Positions 16,437 to 24,194 of a DNA stretch of 59,620 nucleotides are shown here, piece after piece. A program made the translations under genes and the position numbers. Below the pieces are notes generated by a model that did not search any database, was not told the DNA's origin, and saw nothing but the letters and a program-made list of their open reading frames with translations. Source of the stretch: SIG450 sp045658425. GTDB taxonomy: Bacteria > Bacillota > Clostridia > UMGS1840 > HGM11507. The stretch covers positions 1 to 59,620 of the forward strand of contig JAZOVB010000102.1 in assembly GCA_045658425.1 (NCBI GenBank), given 5' to 3'. Each line of letters opens with the position of its first letter. Position 1 is the first letter of the stretch.

Positions 16437-16962
16437 AATGAAAAACGAATTTCGCAAAATCTGTCTTGAAAAGAGAAAAGCTCTTAGAAGAATTGATTTA
16501 ACTGAACAAATCCTTTCTCTCCCGGAATATAAAAAAGCAGATACAGTCTTTATTTATATCTCTTACAGGGATGAAATTGAAACACATAATCTCATTAAAG
16601 AAGCACTTAAAACCAAAAGAGTGCTGGTACCTCTTTGTCTTAATCTGGAGGGGGATATGGTTGCTGTTGAAATCAAATCCTTTGACGAACTTAAAGAGGG
16701 AGCTTTCGGAATTTTGGAGCCTCAGAGTAAAATTCGGTTTGAGGGAGAAATAGACTTTGCGCTTGTTCCCGGGGTCGCCTTTTCCCGTGAGGGCTATCGA
16801 ATAGGCTATGGTAAAGGATATTATGACAGATTTTTAAAAAATAAAGGAATATTTAAAACAGGAGCTTGTCACGAAGAATTGCTTTTTGATACTGTTCCCT
16901 GTGACGAATTTGATGTAAGACTTAACATGATAATTACGCCTGAAAGGGAAATAAGAATATGA
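16426..16962 (+). CDS. 5-formyltetrahydrofolate cyclo-ligase
   Basis: Converts 5-formyl-THF to 5,10-methenyl-THF using ATP, returning stored folate to the active pool. Length 178 aa; the C-terminal family motif is GYRIGYGKGYYDRFL, and an N-terminal RKICLEKRKAL is typical. A TTG at 16426 lies 5 nt after GGAAGG and overlaps the previous gene by 11 bp; ATG 16438 is an alternative with a poorer ribosome distance. The link with thyX, a folate-dependent enzyme upstream, makes functional sense. Confidence 0.93.
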   Translation: MQNKMKNEFRKICLEKRKALRRIDLTEQILSLPEYKKADTVFIYISYRDEIETHNLIKEALKTKRVLVPLCLNLEGDMVAVEIKSFDELKEGAFGILEPQSKIRFEGEIDFALVPGVAFSREGYRIGYGKGYYDRFLKNKGIFKTGACHEELLFDTVPCDEFDVRLNMIITPEREIRI

Positions 16963-17918
16963 ATGTGTGCTTTATACTTGTTATTTCGGTGCTCAGTCAG
17001 TTTGGCTTATCGCTTATAATGGGCTGGTTGCTTCCCGAGATTGATACGGCAGGTTTTTTATATTACTTTGAACTTGCCTTACTGTCTTTTGTTTCGGTAT
17101 ATATACCCGCATACCTTTACTTAAGAGACGAAAAAAGAAAATATTTTACCGATTGTTATCAGGATGTTAAACCCTCAAAGGCTCTTTTACTGTGCGTTGG
17201 AATAGGGCTTTCAGGGCAGTATGCAGGTGTTCTTGCAAATATGCCTGTTAATATTCTTTTCTATTTTTTAGGTATAGAGATAACCCCAAAGGTTCCTGAA
17301 ATTTCAACTTTTTCCTCTTATCTTGGCGGAGTGTTTACAATGTGCCTTCTTCCTGCGGTGTTTGAAGAAGTGCTTTTCAGAGGTGTTGTTCTTAACTATT
17401 TCAGACAGTTCGGGAAAAAATCAGCAATTATCTTCTCATCATTGCTGTTTGCTATGATGCATTTTGACTTTTCAAACTTTTTTGCAACCTTTGTTTTAGG
17501 TATTGTTCTTGCAACTATTGTCTGCCGTTCCAACAGAACCATATACAGTATGATTGCCCACTTTACCGTAAACTTTACTTCGGTAACAACAACCTATATA
17601 ATGAGTACCGAGCTTGGTGCCGACTACCTGCTTGATACCCAACTTGTGCTTATTATCGTTGCAATTCCTGCACTTATATACCTTATGGGACTGTTTAAAT
17701 CCTCCGTTTCTCCGCTTCCTTATAAGGATCAGGAGCAATATGAAATGATTGTGGAAAAAATCTATCCTATCAATGAGGAAAACTCCATAAGAATAATTGA
17801 ACACGACATCAGGGAAAACAATATGCCAATGGCGTTTAAAAAGCTTTACGGATCGGTATATTTCTACATAATACTGATTTTCTTTATATTTATAGGAGGC
17901 TCTGTTTTATGGAAATAG
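16959..17918 (+). CDS. CPBP-family intramembrane glutamic endopeptidase
   Basis: A 319-aa multi-pass membrane protein of the CPBP (Abi/CaaX-protease-like) family. The conserved motifs are FEEVLFRGVVLNYF (EExxxR, near residue 140), FAMMHFDFSNFF and the later HFTVNFTS. About seven or eight hydrophobic segments are visible, with a charged cytoplasmic stretch near the end (DQEQYEMIVEKIYPINEENS). Substrate unknown. The start overlaps the cyclo-ligase stop (ATGA-type) and mltG starts within its end, so it belongs to the same operon. Confidence 0.9.
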   Translation: MNVCFILVISVLSQFGLSLIMGWLLPEIDTAGFLYYFELALLSFVSVYIPAYLYLRDEKRKYFTDCYQDVKPSKALLLCVGIGLSGQYAGVLANMPVNILFYFLGIEITPKVPEISTFSSYLGGVFTMCLLPAVFEEVLFRGVVLNYFRQFGKKSAIIFSSLLFAMMHFDFSNFFATFVLGIVLATIVCRSNRTIYSMIAHFTVNFTSVTTTYIMSTELGADYLLDTQLVLIIVAIPALIYLMGLFKSSVSPLPYKDQEQYEMIVEKIYPINEENSIRIIEHDIRENNMPMAFKKLYGSVYFYIILIFFIFIGGSVLWK

Positions 17919-18919
17919 GGAAGAAACTGACAATTTTTATTATTGTGGGAACTGTTATTTTTACAGCCTTGTTTTTCCTTTTTGAAACCGGTGGTTTTTA
18001 TACCGATAAAGGGGATAAAAATTTTACCGTATCAAAAGGGGACAGTTTTTTTACAATAACTGAAAAACTAAAAGATGAAAATATAATAGGCTCAAAGCTA
18101 ATCTTTAAAATTCATACTCGTCTTTTCTATTCGGATAAAATAAATAATGTAAGACCGGGTGATTATAAATTTACAGGAAAGCAAAGCTACAAAAATATTA
18201 TGAATACCTTTTTAAAAGGACCCGAATTAAAAACCGTTACCGTAACCATACCCGAGGGGTATGAATTAAGAGAAATTGCCTCTTTGATGGAAAGCAAGGG
18301 CTTATGTACGGTTGATGAATTTTATGAAGCGGTAAATAACGGAAGCTATTCCTTTAAATATATGAATGAGCTTAAAAATAATGAGTTAAGACTTGAGGGC
18401 TTTTTGTTTCCCGATACCTATGTTTTTGAAAAGGAAGCAACCAATGCCGAGCTTATTATAAAAACCATGCTCAAAAGATTTGAAGAGATTTATTCGGACT
18501 TTGAAGATATACAAACCGACTATTCGGTTTTTGAAATCATAACCCTTGCCTCAATTATCGAAAGGGAAGCTATGTCCGAAGCAGATTTTTACAGGGTTTC
18601 TTCGGTATTTCATAACCGATTAAAGAGAAATGACAACCTTTCTTATCTTCAATCCTGTGCAACCGTTCAGTATATCTTAAAGGAACGAAAAAATGTACTT
18701 TCAATAGCCGATACCAAGATAGACTCGCCATATAATACCTATAAATACCCGGGGCTTCCCAAAGGTCCTATTGCATCACCCGGTGCCCTTGCAATAAAAG
18801 CGGCATTAAACCCTGAAAAAAGCGACTATCTGTATTTTTTAAATGATAAGGACGGAAAACTTCACTTTTCAAAAACCTTAAGTGAGCATAACTCTAAGGT
18901 AAGTAAATATGTAAATTAA
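17909..18919 (+). CDS. mltG: Endolytic peptidoglycan transglycosylase MltG
   Basis: Cleaves nascent glycan strands at the membrane and so limits their length. One N-terminal membrane anchor (residues about 8-26) is followed by a LysM-like region (FTVSKGDSFFTITEKL) and the catalytic YceG domain: LEGFLFPDTYVF, the catalytic Glu in LASIIEREAM, VFHNRLKRNDNLSYLQSCATVQY and SPYNTYKYPGLPKGPIASPG. Length 336 aa. AGGAGG lies before the ATG. The order mltG, trmR, trhP is conserved in Firmicutes (yrrL-yrrM-yrrN/O in Bacillus). Confidence 0.96.
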   Translation: MEIGKKLTIFIIVGTVIFTALFFLFETGGFYTDKGDKNFTVSKGDSFFTITEKLKDENIIGSKLIFKIHTRLFYSDKINNVRPGDYKFTGKQSYKNIMNTFLKGPELKTVTVTIPEGYELREIASLMESKGLCTVDEFYEAVNNGSYSFKYMNELKNNELRLEGFLFPDTYVFEKEATNAELIIKTMLKRFEEIYSDFEDIQTDYSVFEIITLASIIEREAMSEADFYRVSSVFHNRLKRNDNLSYLQSCATVQYILKERKNVLSIADTKIDSPYNTYKYPGLPKGPIASPGALAIKAALNPEKSDYLYFLNDKDGKLHFSKTLSEHNSKVSKYVN

Positions 18920-18931
18920 AGGCAGGAAAAA

Positions 18932-19579
18932 ATGGAAAATCTTATTAATTATGATTTTATAAAAAACTACATAGAGGATTTAACTCCCGAGACCGATGAT
19001 TTTATGAAAAGTCTTGAGATTTTTGCCTATTATAATCATGTTCCCATTATTACTAAGGATACAAGGCGGTTTTTACAGATTTTTCTTAAAATTTTAAAGC
19101 CTGAAAAAATATTGGAGGTAGGTACTGCAATCGGTTATTCTGCAATTACATTTGCTAAGATTTTACCCGATGCGAGAATAACTACCATAGAAATTGAAGA
19201 GGAAATGTTTGACCTTGCATATAAAAATATAAAAAAAGCAGGGTTTTCTCAAAGAATAAATCAGATTTTGGATGATGCAAGAAATGTACTTCCTTTTTTA
19301 GAAACTACATACGATTTTATATTTATGGATGCAGCAAAAGGTCAGTACACCGAGTATTACGAGCCGGTTAAAAGACTGTTAAAGCCGGGCGGAGTTTTAA
19401 TGAGTGACAATGTTCTTTTTAAGGGAATGGTAGCAAATGAAGAGCTTGTTCCGAGGAATAAAAGAGCCATTGTAAATGACCTTATGGATTTTAATGAAAC
19501 TCTTTTTAAAGACCCGGATTTTGAAACCTCCTTTATCCCAATGGGAGACGGAGTGGCAATAAGCATAAAGAAAGGATAA
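18932..19579 (+). CDS. trmR: tRNA 5-hydroxyuridine methyltransferase TrmR
   Basis: A 215-aa SAM-dependent O-methyltransferase. LEVGTAIGYSAITFA is the SAM site, FIFMDAAKGQYTEYYE carries the metal/acceptor region and GGVLMSDNVLFKG follows. Its place between mltG and the U32 protein identifies it as TrmR (YrrM), which methylates 5-hydroxyuridine at tRNA position 34 to 5-methoxyuridine. The hydroxyuridine is made by the TrhP protein encoded next, so the two genes form a two-step tRNA modification pathway. Confidence 0.9.
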   Translation: MENLINYDFIKNYIEDLTPETDDFMKSLEIFAYYNHVPIITKDTRRFLQIFLKILKPEKILEVGTAIGYSAITFAKILPDARITTIEIEEEMFDLAYKNIKKAGFSQRINQILDDARNVLPFLETTYDFIFMDAAKGQYTEYYEPVKRLLKPGGVLMSDNVLFKGMVANEELVPRNKRAIVNDLMDFNETLFKDPDFETSFIPMGDGVAISIKKG

Positions 19580-19583
19580 GAAA

Positions 19584-20807
19584 ATGATAAAAAAACCTGA
19601 ACTTTTAGCTCCTGCAGGAGATTTGATAAAATTAAAAACAGCCATCGACTACGGTGCCGATGCGGTATATATCGGCGGTAAAGCTTTTTCCTTAAGAGTG
19701 GCATCCGATAACTTTTCCTATGAGGAAATGCAAGAGGGAATAGAGTATGCACATAAAAGAGGCAAAAAAGTCTATGTGGCAATAAATATTATTGCCCATA
19801 ATAAAGATTTTGAAAATTTAAAGGAATATTTAAAAGAACTTGAAGAATTAGAGGTTGACGGTGTAATAGTTGCCGACATTGGTATTATGAATACCATAAA
19901 AAAATATGCGCCAAAGCTTCATCTTCATGTAAGCACTCAGGCGAGTATCACCAACTATGAAACAGTTAAATTCTATAATGAGGCCTTAGGGGCAACAAGA
20001 GTAGTTTTAGCAAGAGAGCTTTCTTTTGAAGAAATAAAGGAAATTAAAAATAATAATCCCGAACTGGAAATAGAGTGCTTTGTTCACGGTGCGATGTGTA
20101 TTTCCTATTCGGGAAGATGTCTTTTATCAAATTATATGACGGGCAGAAATTCAAACGAGGGGGACTGCGCCCAGTCCTGCAGATGGAAATATCATCTTAT
20201 GGAGGAAAAGCGACCAGGGGAATATATGCCGGTATATGAGGATGACAGAGGCACATTCATCTTTAATTCCAAGGATATTTGTATGATTGAACATATAGAT
20301 AAGCTTATTGAAGCAGGTATTTCAAGTTTTAAAATTGAGGGAAGAGTAAAGAGTGAATATTATGTTGCAACTGTTGTTAAAGCGTACAGAGATGCAATTG
20401 ACGATTACATTGCGGGAAAACCCTTTAATCCTCAGTTAAAAGAAGAATTAAAGAAAATAAGCCATAGACAGTATACAACAGGGTTTTATTTCGGAAAGCC
20501 TGATAATACCGCCCAGGTTTATACTACCAATTCTTATGTAAGAAACTATGAGCTTATAGGTACTGTGGTTGATTATATTTCCGAAACAAAAGAGGTAATA
20601 ATTGAGCAGAGAAACAGATTTTTTAAAGGGGATGAACTTGAAATTTTAATGCCCGATGAACCTTTCTTAAAAATCACTGCCGAAAGAATAATAAACGAAG
20701 ATAACGAAGAAATAGATGTAGCACCTCATCCGCAGATGAGGGTAAGAATTCCCTGTGATAAAAAAGTGCCTGTTGGCTCTTTTGTGCGAAAAGAAAAATT
20801 ACTGTAA
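19584..20807 (+). CDS. trhP: U32-family tRNA hydroxylation protein TrhP
   Basis: A 407-aa U32 family protein. LLAPAGDLIKLKTAIDYGADAVYIGG opens the TIM-barrel-like domain and the U32 signature is ECFVHGAMCISYSGRCLLS, followed by conserved cysteines in GDCAQSCRWKY that probably bind an iron-sulfur cluster. TrhP supports prephenate-dependent 5-hydroxylation of uridine 34 in tRNA; the older label is collagenase-like protease. Bacillus has two such genes in tandem (yrrN, yrrO), but only the long form is seen here. A terminator follows at once. Confidence 0.92.
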   Translation: MIKKPELLAPAGDLIKLKTAIDYGADAVYIGGKAFSLRVASDNFSYEEMQEGIEYAHKRGKKVYVAINIIAHNKDFENLKEYLKELEELEVDGVIVADIGIMNTIKKYAPKLHLHVSTQASITNYETVKFYNEALGATRVVLARELSFEEIKEIKNNNPELEIECFVHGAMCISYSGRCLLSNYMTGRNSNEGDCAQSCRWKYHLMEEKRPGEYMPVYEDDRGTFIFNSKDICMIEHIDKLIEAGISSFKIEGRVKSEYYVATVVKAYRDAIDDYIAGKPFNPQLKEELKKISHRQYTTGFYFGKPDNTAQVYTTNSYVRNYELIGTVVDYISETKEVIIEQRNRFFKGDELEILMPDEPFLKITAERIINEDNEEIDVAPHPQMRVRIPCDKKVPVGSFVRKEKLL

Positions 20808-20811
20808 TTTC

Positions 20812-20841
20812 AAAAAAATCCTTTTTTAAAAAGGATTTTTT
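20812..20841 (+). terminator. Terminator after trhP
   Basis: Arms AAAAAATCCTTTTT (20813-20826) and AAAAAGGATTTTTT (20828-20841), ending in a T-run 4 bp after the gene. Confidence 0.85.
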
Positions 20842-21028
20842 CAGTGTGTCGATAAACCTCATATAATACTTAAAAAAACAACTAATTTATCGACACACTG
20901 TGAGACTTCGATAAAAGGAAGGTATATTTCACCAAAATGAATGCAGACAGTACAAAGGTACGGCAAGGCTCATTTTGGTGAAAAGCAAGGAAAGGCAAGG
21001 TGTTCTCGATGAACTCCTTGCCTTTTTT
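20842..21028. repeat. Cluster of three long intergenic hairpins
   Basis: (1) A 15-bp inverted repeat, CAGTGTGTCGATAAA (20842-20856) with its exact complement at 20886-20900. (2) TTCACCAAAATGA (20928-20940) with TCATTTTGGTGAA (20970-20982) enclosing a 29-nt insert that has its own GTAC-AAAG-GTAC hairpin. (3) AAAGGCAAGG (20991-21000) with CCTTGCCTTT (21016-21025), ending in a T-run and so able to act as a terminator. GCAAGG recurs four times within about 40 bases. No gene is seen here. Confidence 0.7.
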
Positions 21029-21086
21029 AAAATGTAAAATTATTTTAAATTATCAACTGTTAGATTTATTATTACATTTCTTGAGG

Positions 21087-21140
21087 TAGACCGACTTTTT
21101 CGACAGTCTAAAAAAATTTTTTTTAAAAAGGATTTTTTAA
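21087..21140. repeat. Partial hairpin and repeated A/T block before the hpf promoter
   Basis: TAGAC...GTCTA around CGACTTTTTCG forms a bulged hairpin near 21087-21110, then A- and T-runs and a second copy of AAAAAGGATTTTTT (also in the trhP terminator). It looks like a degenerate dispersed element. Function unknown. Confidence 0.4.
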
Positions 21141-21156
21141 ATTTGTGTGGAAATAA

Positions 21157-21162
21157 TATAAT
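21157..21162 (+). promoter_or_regulatory. Probable -10 element for the structured RNA and hpf
   Basis: TATAAT at 21157-21162. No good -35 is visible upstream (TTTTTA at best), so either an activator or another sigma factor may be involved. Confidence 0.4.
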
Positions 21163-21167
21163 AAGAG

Positions 21168-21303
21168 AGATGAAAAGAGGTGATACCCTTGAGACAAACA
21201 GATGCAAACGAAATTGAAGTGTCTATGTCCGGGATTCCGGAAAAAGACCGCTTGAATATGTCTGCAGGTAACTGTGAAACAGGGTGCACCCGTTTTTTAT
21301 ATA
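21168..21303 (+). ncRNA. Structured RNA candidate upstream of hpf (raiA-type by position)
   Basis: This stretch is richer in G and C than the spacers around it and is dense in short hairpins: GTCCGG/CCGG, CTGT-GAA-ACAG, AGACA/TGTCT and a final GGGTGCACCC followed by TTTTTT. The raiA RNA class lies upstream of raiA/hpf in many Firmicutes, so position and size fit. I cannot run a covariance model, so the class is inference. A 39-codon frame from TTG 21189 (after AGGTG) is an alternative reading. Confidence 0.45.
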
Positions 21304-21321
21304 AGTAAATTCCTGCAGCAT

Positions 21322-21339
21322 ATTACAAAATATTGTAAT
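21322..21339 (+). promoter_or_regulatory. Palindrome in the hpf leader
   Basis: ATTACAA (21322-21328) and TTGTAAT (21333-21339) around AATA, ending just before the GGAGGAG ribosome site of hpf. It may be an operator or a translational hairpin. Confidence 0.35.
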
Positions 21340-21355
21340 ACTGGAGGAGTAGGGT

Positions 21356-21889
21356 ATGAAAATCAAAATAATCGAAAAGAAATATAATGCAACAGAAAAA
21401 ATGAAGGAAAAAATGGCGAAGAAGCTTTCCAAATTTGATAATTTCTTCGATGATACTTCCGAGGCTCAGGTTGTTTTGATTAAAGAAAAGGAAAGAGAAA
21501 TCTGCGAAATAACCATTTTTGCAAAGGATACAATCTTCAGAGTGGAGCAAACCACTCGTGATATGTACGAATCCTTTGACGAATGTATAGAAAATATAAA
21601 GAAACAAATAAGAAAATATAAAACTAAACTGGAAAAAAGATTTAAAGGAAAGAAAATTGAAGCAATCGATTGGGAGCCGTATGATTTTCAGGATGAATAC
21701 TCCGAAGAGGATTTCAATATTATAAAAACAAAAACAGTTTCGGTTAAACCAATGTTTGTAGAAGAAGCGATTTTACAAATGAATCTTCTTAACCACCAGT
21801 TCTTTATCTTTAAAAATGCTGAATCAAATCAGGTATCGATAGTATATAAGCGAAAAGACGGAGATTATGGATTAATTGAGACTAAATAA
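21356..21889 (+). CDS. hpf: Ribosome hibernation-promoting factor, long form
   Basis: A 177-aa long-form HPF, which dimerises 70S ribosomes into inactive 100S particles in stationary phase or stress. The N-terminal HPF/YfiA domain (MKIKIIEKKYNATEKMKEKM to about residue 100) is followed by a linker and the C-terminal dimerisation domain, recognisable by TKTVSVKPMFVEEAILQMNLL and NHQFFIFKN. The ATG follows GGAGGAG. It is preceded by the structured RNA candidate and followed by a terminator, so it is a single-gene unit. Confidence 0.95.
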   Translation: MKIKIIEKKYNATEKMKEKMAKKLSKFDNFFDDTSEAQVVLIKEKEREICEITIFAKDTIFRVEQTTRDMYESFDECIENIKKQIRKYKTKLEKRFKGKKIEAIDWEPYDFQDEYSEEDFNIIKTKTVSVKPMFVEEAILQMNLLNHQFFIFKNAESNQVSIVYKRKDGDYGLIETK

Positions 21890-21902
21890 AGAGTGTATAT
21901 AA

Positions 21903-21944
21903 AAAAAAGCATTGAAATGTATGTTGCATTTCAATGCTTTTTTA
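21903..21944. terminator. Terminator between hpf and the first XRE gene
   Basis: GCATTGAAATG (21909-21919) and CATTTCAATGC (21927-21937) flanked by A- and T-runs, so it can serve both converging genes. A diverged copy occurs at 22430-22468 after the second XRE gene. Confidence 0.88.
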
Positions 21945-21976
21945 TATATGTTAATTATTTCAGTTCCCATTAACCT

Positions 21977-22204
21977 CTAATCCCTGAATTCAAATAATTT
22001 TTTTAACGGGATATTAAGTGCCTCTGCAATATTAATAAGAGTATCAAGAGTGCAGGAACAGGCGGCAGTTTCGATTTTTTGCATATATGTTCTGCTGATG
22101 TTACACTTCTCTGCAAGTTGCATCTGGGTCATTCCCTGTTCTTTTCTGTAATGTAAAATATTAAGACCTATTCCCAACCATATATCAAAATTTTTATTTT
22201 CCAT
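21977..22204 (-). CDS. XRE-family helix-turn-helix regulator (copy 1)
   Basis: A 75-aa single-domain HTH_3 regulator: GLNILHYRKEQGMTQMQLAEKCNISRTYMQKIE is the HTH and NIAEALNIPLKKLFEFRD the C-terminal helices. ATG 22204 follows GGAGGTG at 8 nt; the open frame runs further upstream but through AT-rich promoter sequence. It is a paralogue of the gene at 22509-22736, with identical ends (LNIPLKKLFEFRD) and near-identical DNA there. Small XRE proteins of this kind often repress their own promoter. Confidence 0.9.
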   Translation of the reverse strand: MENKNFDIWLGIGLNILHYRKEQGMTQMQLAEKCNISRTYMQKIETAACSCTLDTLINIAEALNIPLKKLFEFRD

Positions 22205-22429
22205 ACATCGCCACCTCCACATATAAATATTATATTGCAAATATAAAAATATTCGACTGACAATATTTATGTAAATGCACAAATATTGTTTGCATTATTA
22301 ACATTAAAGTGTTATAATGCAAATATATTGTTAGCATCAAGGTGAACTTTTATTATAAAACCTCAAAAAGAGAACTGTTTTTATAAGGATAAAAGTATCT
22401 TGTTTAAAACTTGAGAATGGTTTATATAC
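22205..22429. other. Spacer between the XRE genes with possible operator copies
   Basis: Holds near-palindromes TGCACAAATATTGTTTGCA (22276-22294) and TGCAAATATATTGTTAGCA (22318-22336), plus a minus-strand TATAAT before copy 1. A plus-strand TTTGCA, 18-bp spacer and TATAAT (22289-22318) could also drive a short transcript toward the hairpin at 22430-22468. These are candidate XRE operators. Confidence 0.4.
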
Positions 22430-22468
22430 AAAAAGCCTTGAGATACTTGACGCATTTCAAAGCTTTTT
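22430..22468. terminator. Diverged terminator after the second XRE gene
   Basis: An imperfect stem (AAAAGCCTTGAGAT with ATTTCAAAGCTTTTT) that resembles the terminator at 21903-21944, as expected if a unit of gene plus terminator was duplicated. Confidence 0.5.
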
Positions 22469-22508
22469 AATGTAATATGTATTTAATTAAATGATTTAGC
22501 ATTAACCT

Positions 22509-22736
22509 CTAATCCCTGAATTCAAATAATTTTTTTAACGGGATGTTAAGAGCATCTGCAATCTCGCTTAAAACTTCTACTGAACATCCAGAAACAGCGT
22601 TTTCTACTCTATGTATATGATTTTTGCTTATGTTACACATTTCGGCAAGTTGCATCTGAGTAAGACCTTGTTCTTTTCTGTAATACATTATATTAAGACC
22701 TATTCCCAGCCATAAATCAAAATACTTACCGTTCAT
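22509..22736 (-). CDS. XRE-family helix-turn-helix regulator (copy 2)
   Basis: A 75-aa paralogue of the gene at 21977-22204, colinear over its full length. The HTH is GLNIMYYRKEQGLTQMQLAEMCNISKNHIHRVE; the recognition-helix residues differ (KNHIHRVE here, RTYMQKIE in copy 1), so the two may bind different sites. The 3' end and following bases (about 45 bp from the stop inward) are nearly identical to copy 1. GAGGTG precedes the ATG. Both promoters share GTCGA, TATTTTT and TATAAT. Confidence 0.9.
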   Translation of the reverse strand: MNGKYFDLWLGIGLNIMYYRKEQGLTQMQLAEMCNISKNHIHRVENAVSGCSVEVLSEIADALNIPLKKLFEFRD

Positions 22737-22862
22737 AACAACTCACCTCATTAACATTATATTCTTTTTGAAGAAAAATATCGACCAATTTAAAAGGTGA
22801 TAAATCATATTATAAAGGTGTATTTTTAATAATATCATTAAATAAAATTGAAGGTGTTTAAA

Positions 22863-23315
22863 ATGGAAAAAATATGTTGCTTTGCAGGACACAGGGATAT
22901 ATACAATGTTGATTTAATTGCAGATGAATTAAAAAGTCTTATAATAAAGCTTATAACCGAAGATAAAGTAGAAGAGTTTATGGTAGGTAATTACGGTAAC
23001 TTCGATAATTTCGTCAAAAAAATTCTTTTTTTCATTAAGGAAAATTATCCTCATATTAAAATTACTCTCGTTATACCTTATCTGACAGTCTCTTTAAAGG
23101 AGCAGGAAAACAAAGGCTATGAGTGTATTCTTGTTGCCGATATGCCTGAAAATACTCCTCATAAATATCGGATTTTAAAATGCAACGAATATATTGTAAA
23201 TAAGTCACAGTTTATGATTTGTTATGTGAAAAATACCTGGGGCGGTGCTTACAAAACTCTTGAATATGCAAAAAAGAAAAATCTGAAAATTTATAATCTT
23301 GCAAATAAAAATTAG
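22863..23315 (+). CDS. SLOG-domain protein (DUF1273/YpsA-like)
   Basis: A 150-aa Rossmann-like protein. The N-terminal ICCFAGHRDIY matches the CFTGHR start of SLOG/DUF1273 proteins, VGNYGNFDNFVKKIL fits the family's nucleotide-sensing region and MICYVKNTWGGAYKTLEYAKK the C-terminal motif. SLOG proteins are proposed to bind nucleotide-derived ligands. Function here is unknown. ATG 22863 follows GAAGGTG at 6 nt; an upstream TTG at 22848 is in frame but lacks a ribosome site. Confidence 0.82.
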   Translation: MEKICCFAGHRDIYNVDLIADELKSLIIKLITEDKVEEFMVGNYGNFDNFVKKILFFIKENYPHIKITLVIPYLTVSLKEQENKGYECILVADMPENTPHKYRILKCNEYIVNKSQFMICYVKNTWGGAYKTLEYAKKKNLKIYNLANKN

Positions 23316-23361
23316 GAACTAAAAGGGGCGTTCCCTTATTGTTTTACTTTTAAGCTCCCAA

Positions 23362-23402
23362 ATAATAATCGGAACGGATAATCTATCCGTTCCGATTATT
23401 AT
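23362..23402. terminator. Strong perfect hairpin between converging genes
   Basis: A 17-bp perfect stem, extendable to 19 bp, with arms TAATCGGAACGGATA (ending at 23380) and its complement beginning at 23384, loop ATC. It lies between the SLOG gene and the minus-strand synthetase gene. No clear U-tract on either strand, so it may stop transcription weakly or protect mRNA ends. Confidence 0.6.
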
Positions 23403-23458
23403 GTCATTAAAATTTCCCTAAATGATTTACAAAGCCGTCTTGTTTCAATTTATCAAAG

Positions 23459-24094
23459 CTATTTATTAATTTTATTCCTTAATTTATCCATTCTGTCATC
23501 AAGCTCTGCACTGAGCCTTGCACATTCGATAAGCTCCTTTTCCATATCCAAAGTAAATTCATTATCCTTTTTATATTTAAGCTGATGCTCTAAGGTTGCC
23601 CAGCAATCCATTGCAATTGTGCGAAGCTGAATTTCAACCCTCATTATCCTTTTTTCTTTGGCAAGAAAAATAGGAATTGCAACAATCAGGTGAAGACTTC
23701 GGTAACCATTGTTTTTAGGATTTTTTATATAATCCTTCATTTCAATAAGTTCAACATCATCCTGCTTTAAAAGTGCTTCCGATAGCATATACACATCTTC
23801 AGGGAAAGAGCAGATAACACGAAGTCCCGCTATATCGCTTAAGTTCTCTTCAATGGCTGAAAGAGTAACAGGAAGATTTCTTTTTGTGAGCTTTCCCATA
23901 ATGCTTTCTAAAGTTTTAAGTCTTGTCTGGATGCTGTTAATGGGATTTCTCTCATACTGAAGTGAAAACTCTTCATTTAAAACATTAAGCTTGGTTTCAA
24001 TCTCCATCATAGCACAGCGGTAGTATGTCATAAGGGTGACATAACCCTCGGTTTTTTGCTTGAATATGTTAAGGTCATTTTCTTGTTTATTCAT
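23459..24094 (-). CDS. Small alarmone synthetase (RelQ/YjbM-like GTP pyrophosphokinase)
   Basis: Makes (p)ppGpp from ATP and GTP/GDP. The 211-aa single-domain form has the RelA/SpoT synthetase motifs RLKTLESIMGKL, ENLSDIAGLRVIC, DYIKNPKNNGYRSLHLIV and VEIQLRTIAMDCWATLEHQLKYK, followed by a helical C-terminus that in RelQ forms a tetramer. No hydrolase or TGS/ACT domain. GAGGAG precedes the ATG. It lies downstream of the B12 operon but behind that operon's terminator, with its own AT-rich promoter region. Confidence 0.93.
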   Translation of the reverse strand: MNKQENDLNIFKQKTEGYVTLMTYYRCAMMEIETKLNVLNEEFSLQYERNPINSIQTRLKTLESIMGKLTKRNLPVTLSAIEENLSDIAGLRVICSFPEDVYMLSEALLKQDDVELIEMKDYIKNPKNNGYRSLHLIVAIPIFLAKEKRIMRVEIQLRTIAMDCWATLEHQLKYKKDNEFTLDMEKELIECARLSAELDDRMDKLRNKINK

Positions 24095-24137
24095 ATTAAA
24101 ATACTCCTCTTACTGTCATTCAAGTGTATTTTAACAT

Positions 24138-24186
24138 AAAAAAATCGATAAATATATAGTTTTCACCAAATATTTATCAATTTTTA
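24138..24186 (-). terminator. Terminator of the cobalamin operon
   Basis: Read on the minus strand, AAAAATTGATAAATAT pairs with ATATTTATCGATTTTT (one wobble), followed by Ts. It lies just after the adenosyltransferase stop. Confidence 0.8.
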
Positions 24187-24194
24187 AAAATTTA

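Noticed and set aside
19584..20807. Collagenase-type protease
   Set aside because: The U32 label is historical; gene order with trmR supports a tRNA hydroxylation role.
21189..21308. 39-codon frame before hpf as a confirmed gene
   Set aside because: The ribosome site is good, but the dense hairpins and position favour a structured RNA. It is kept only as an alternative reading.
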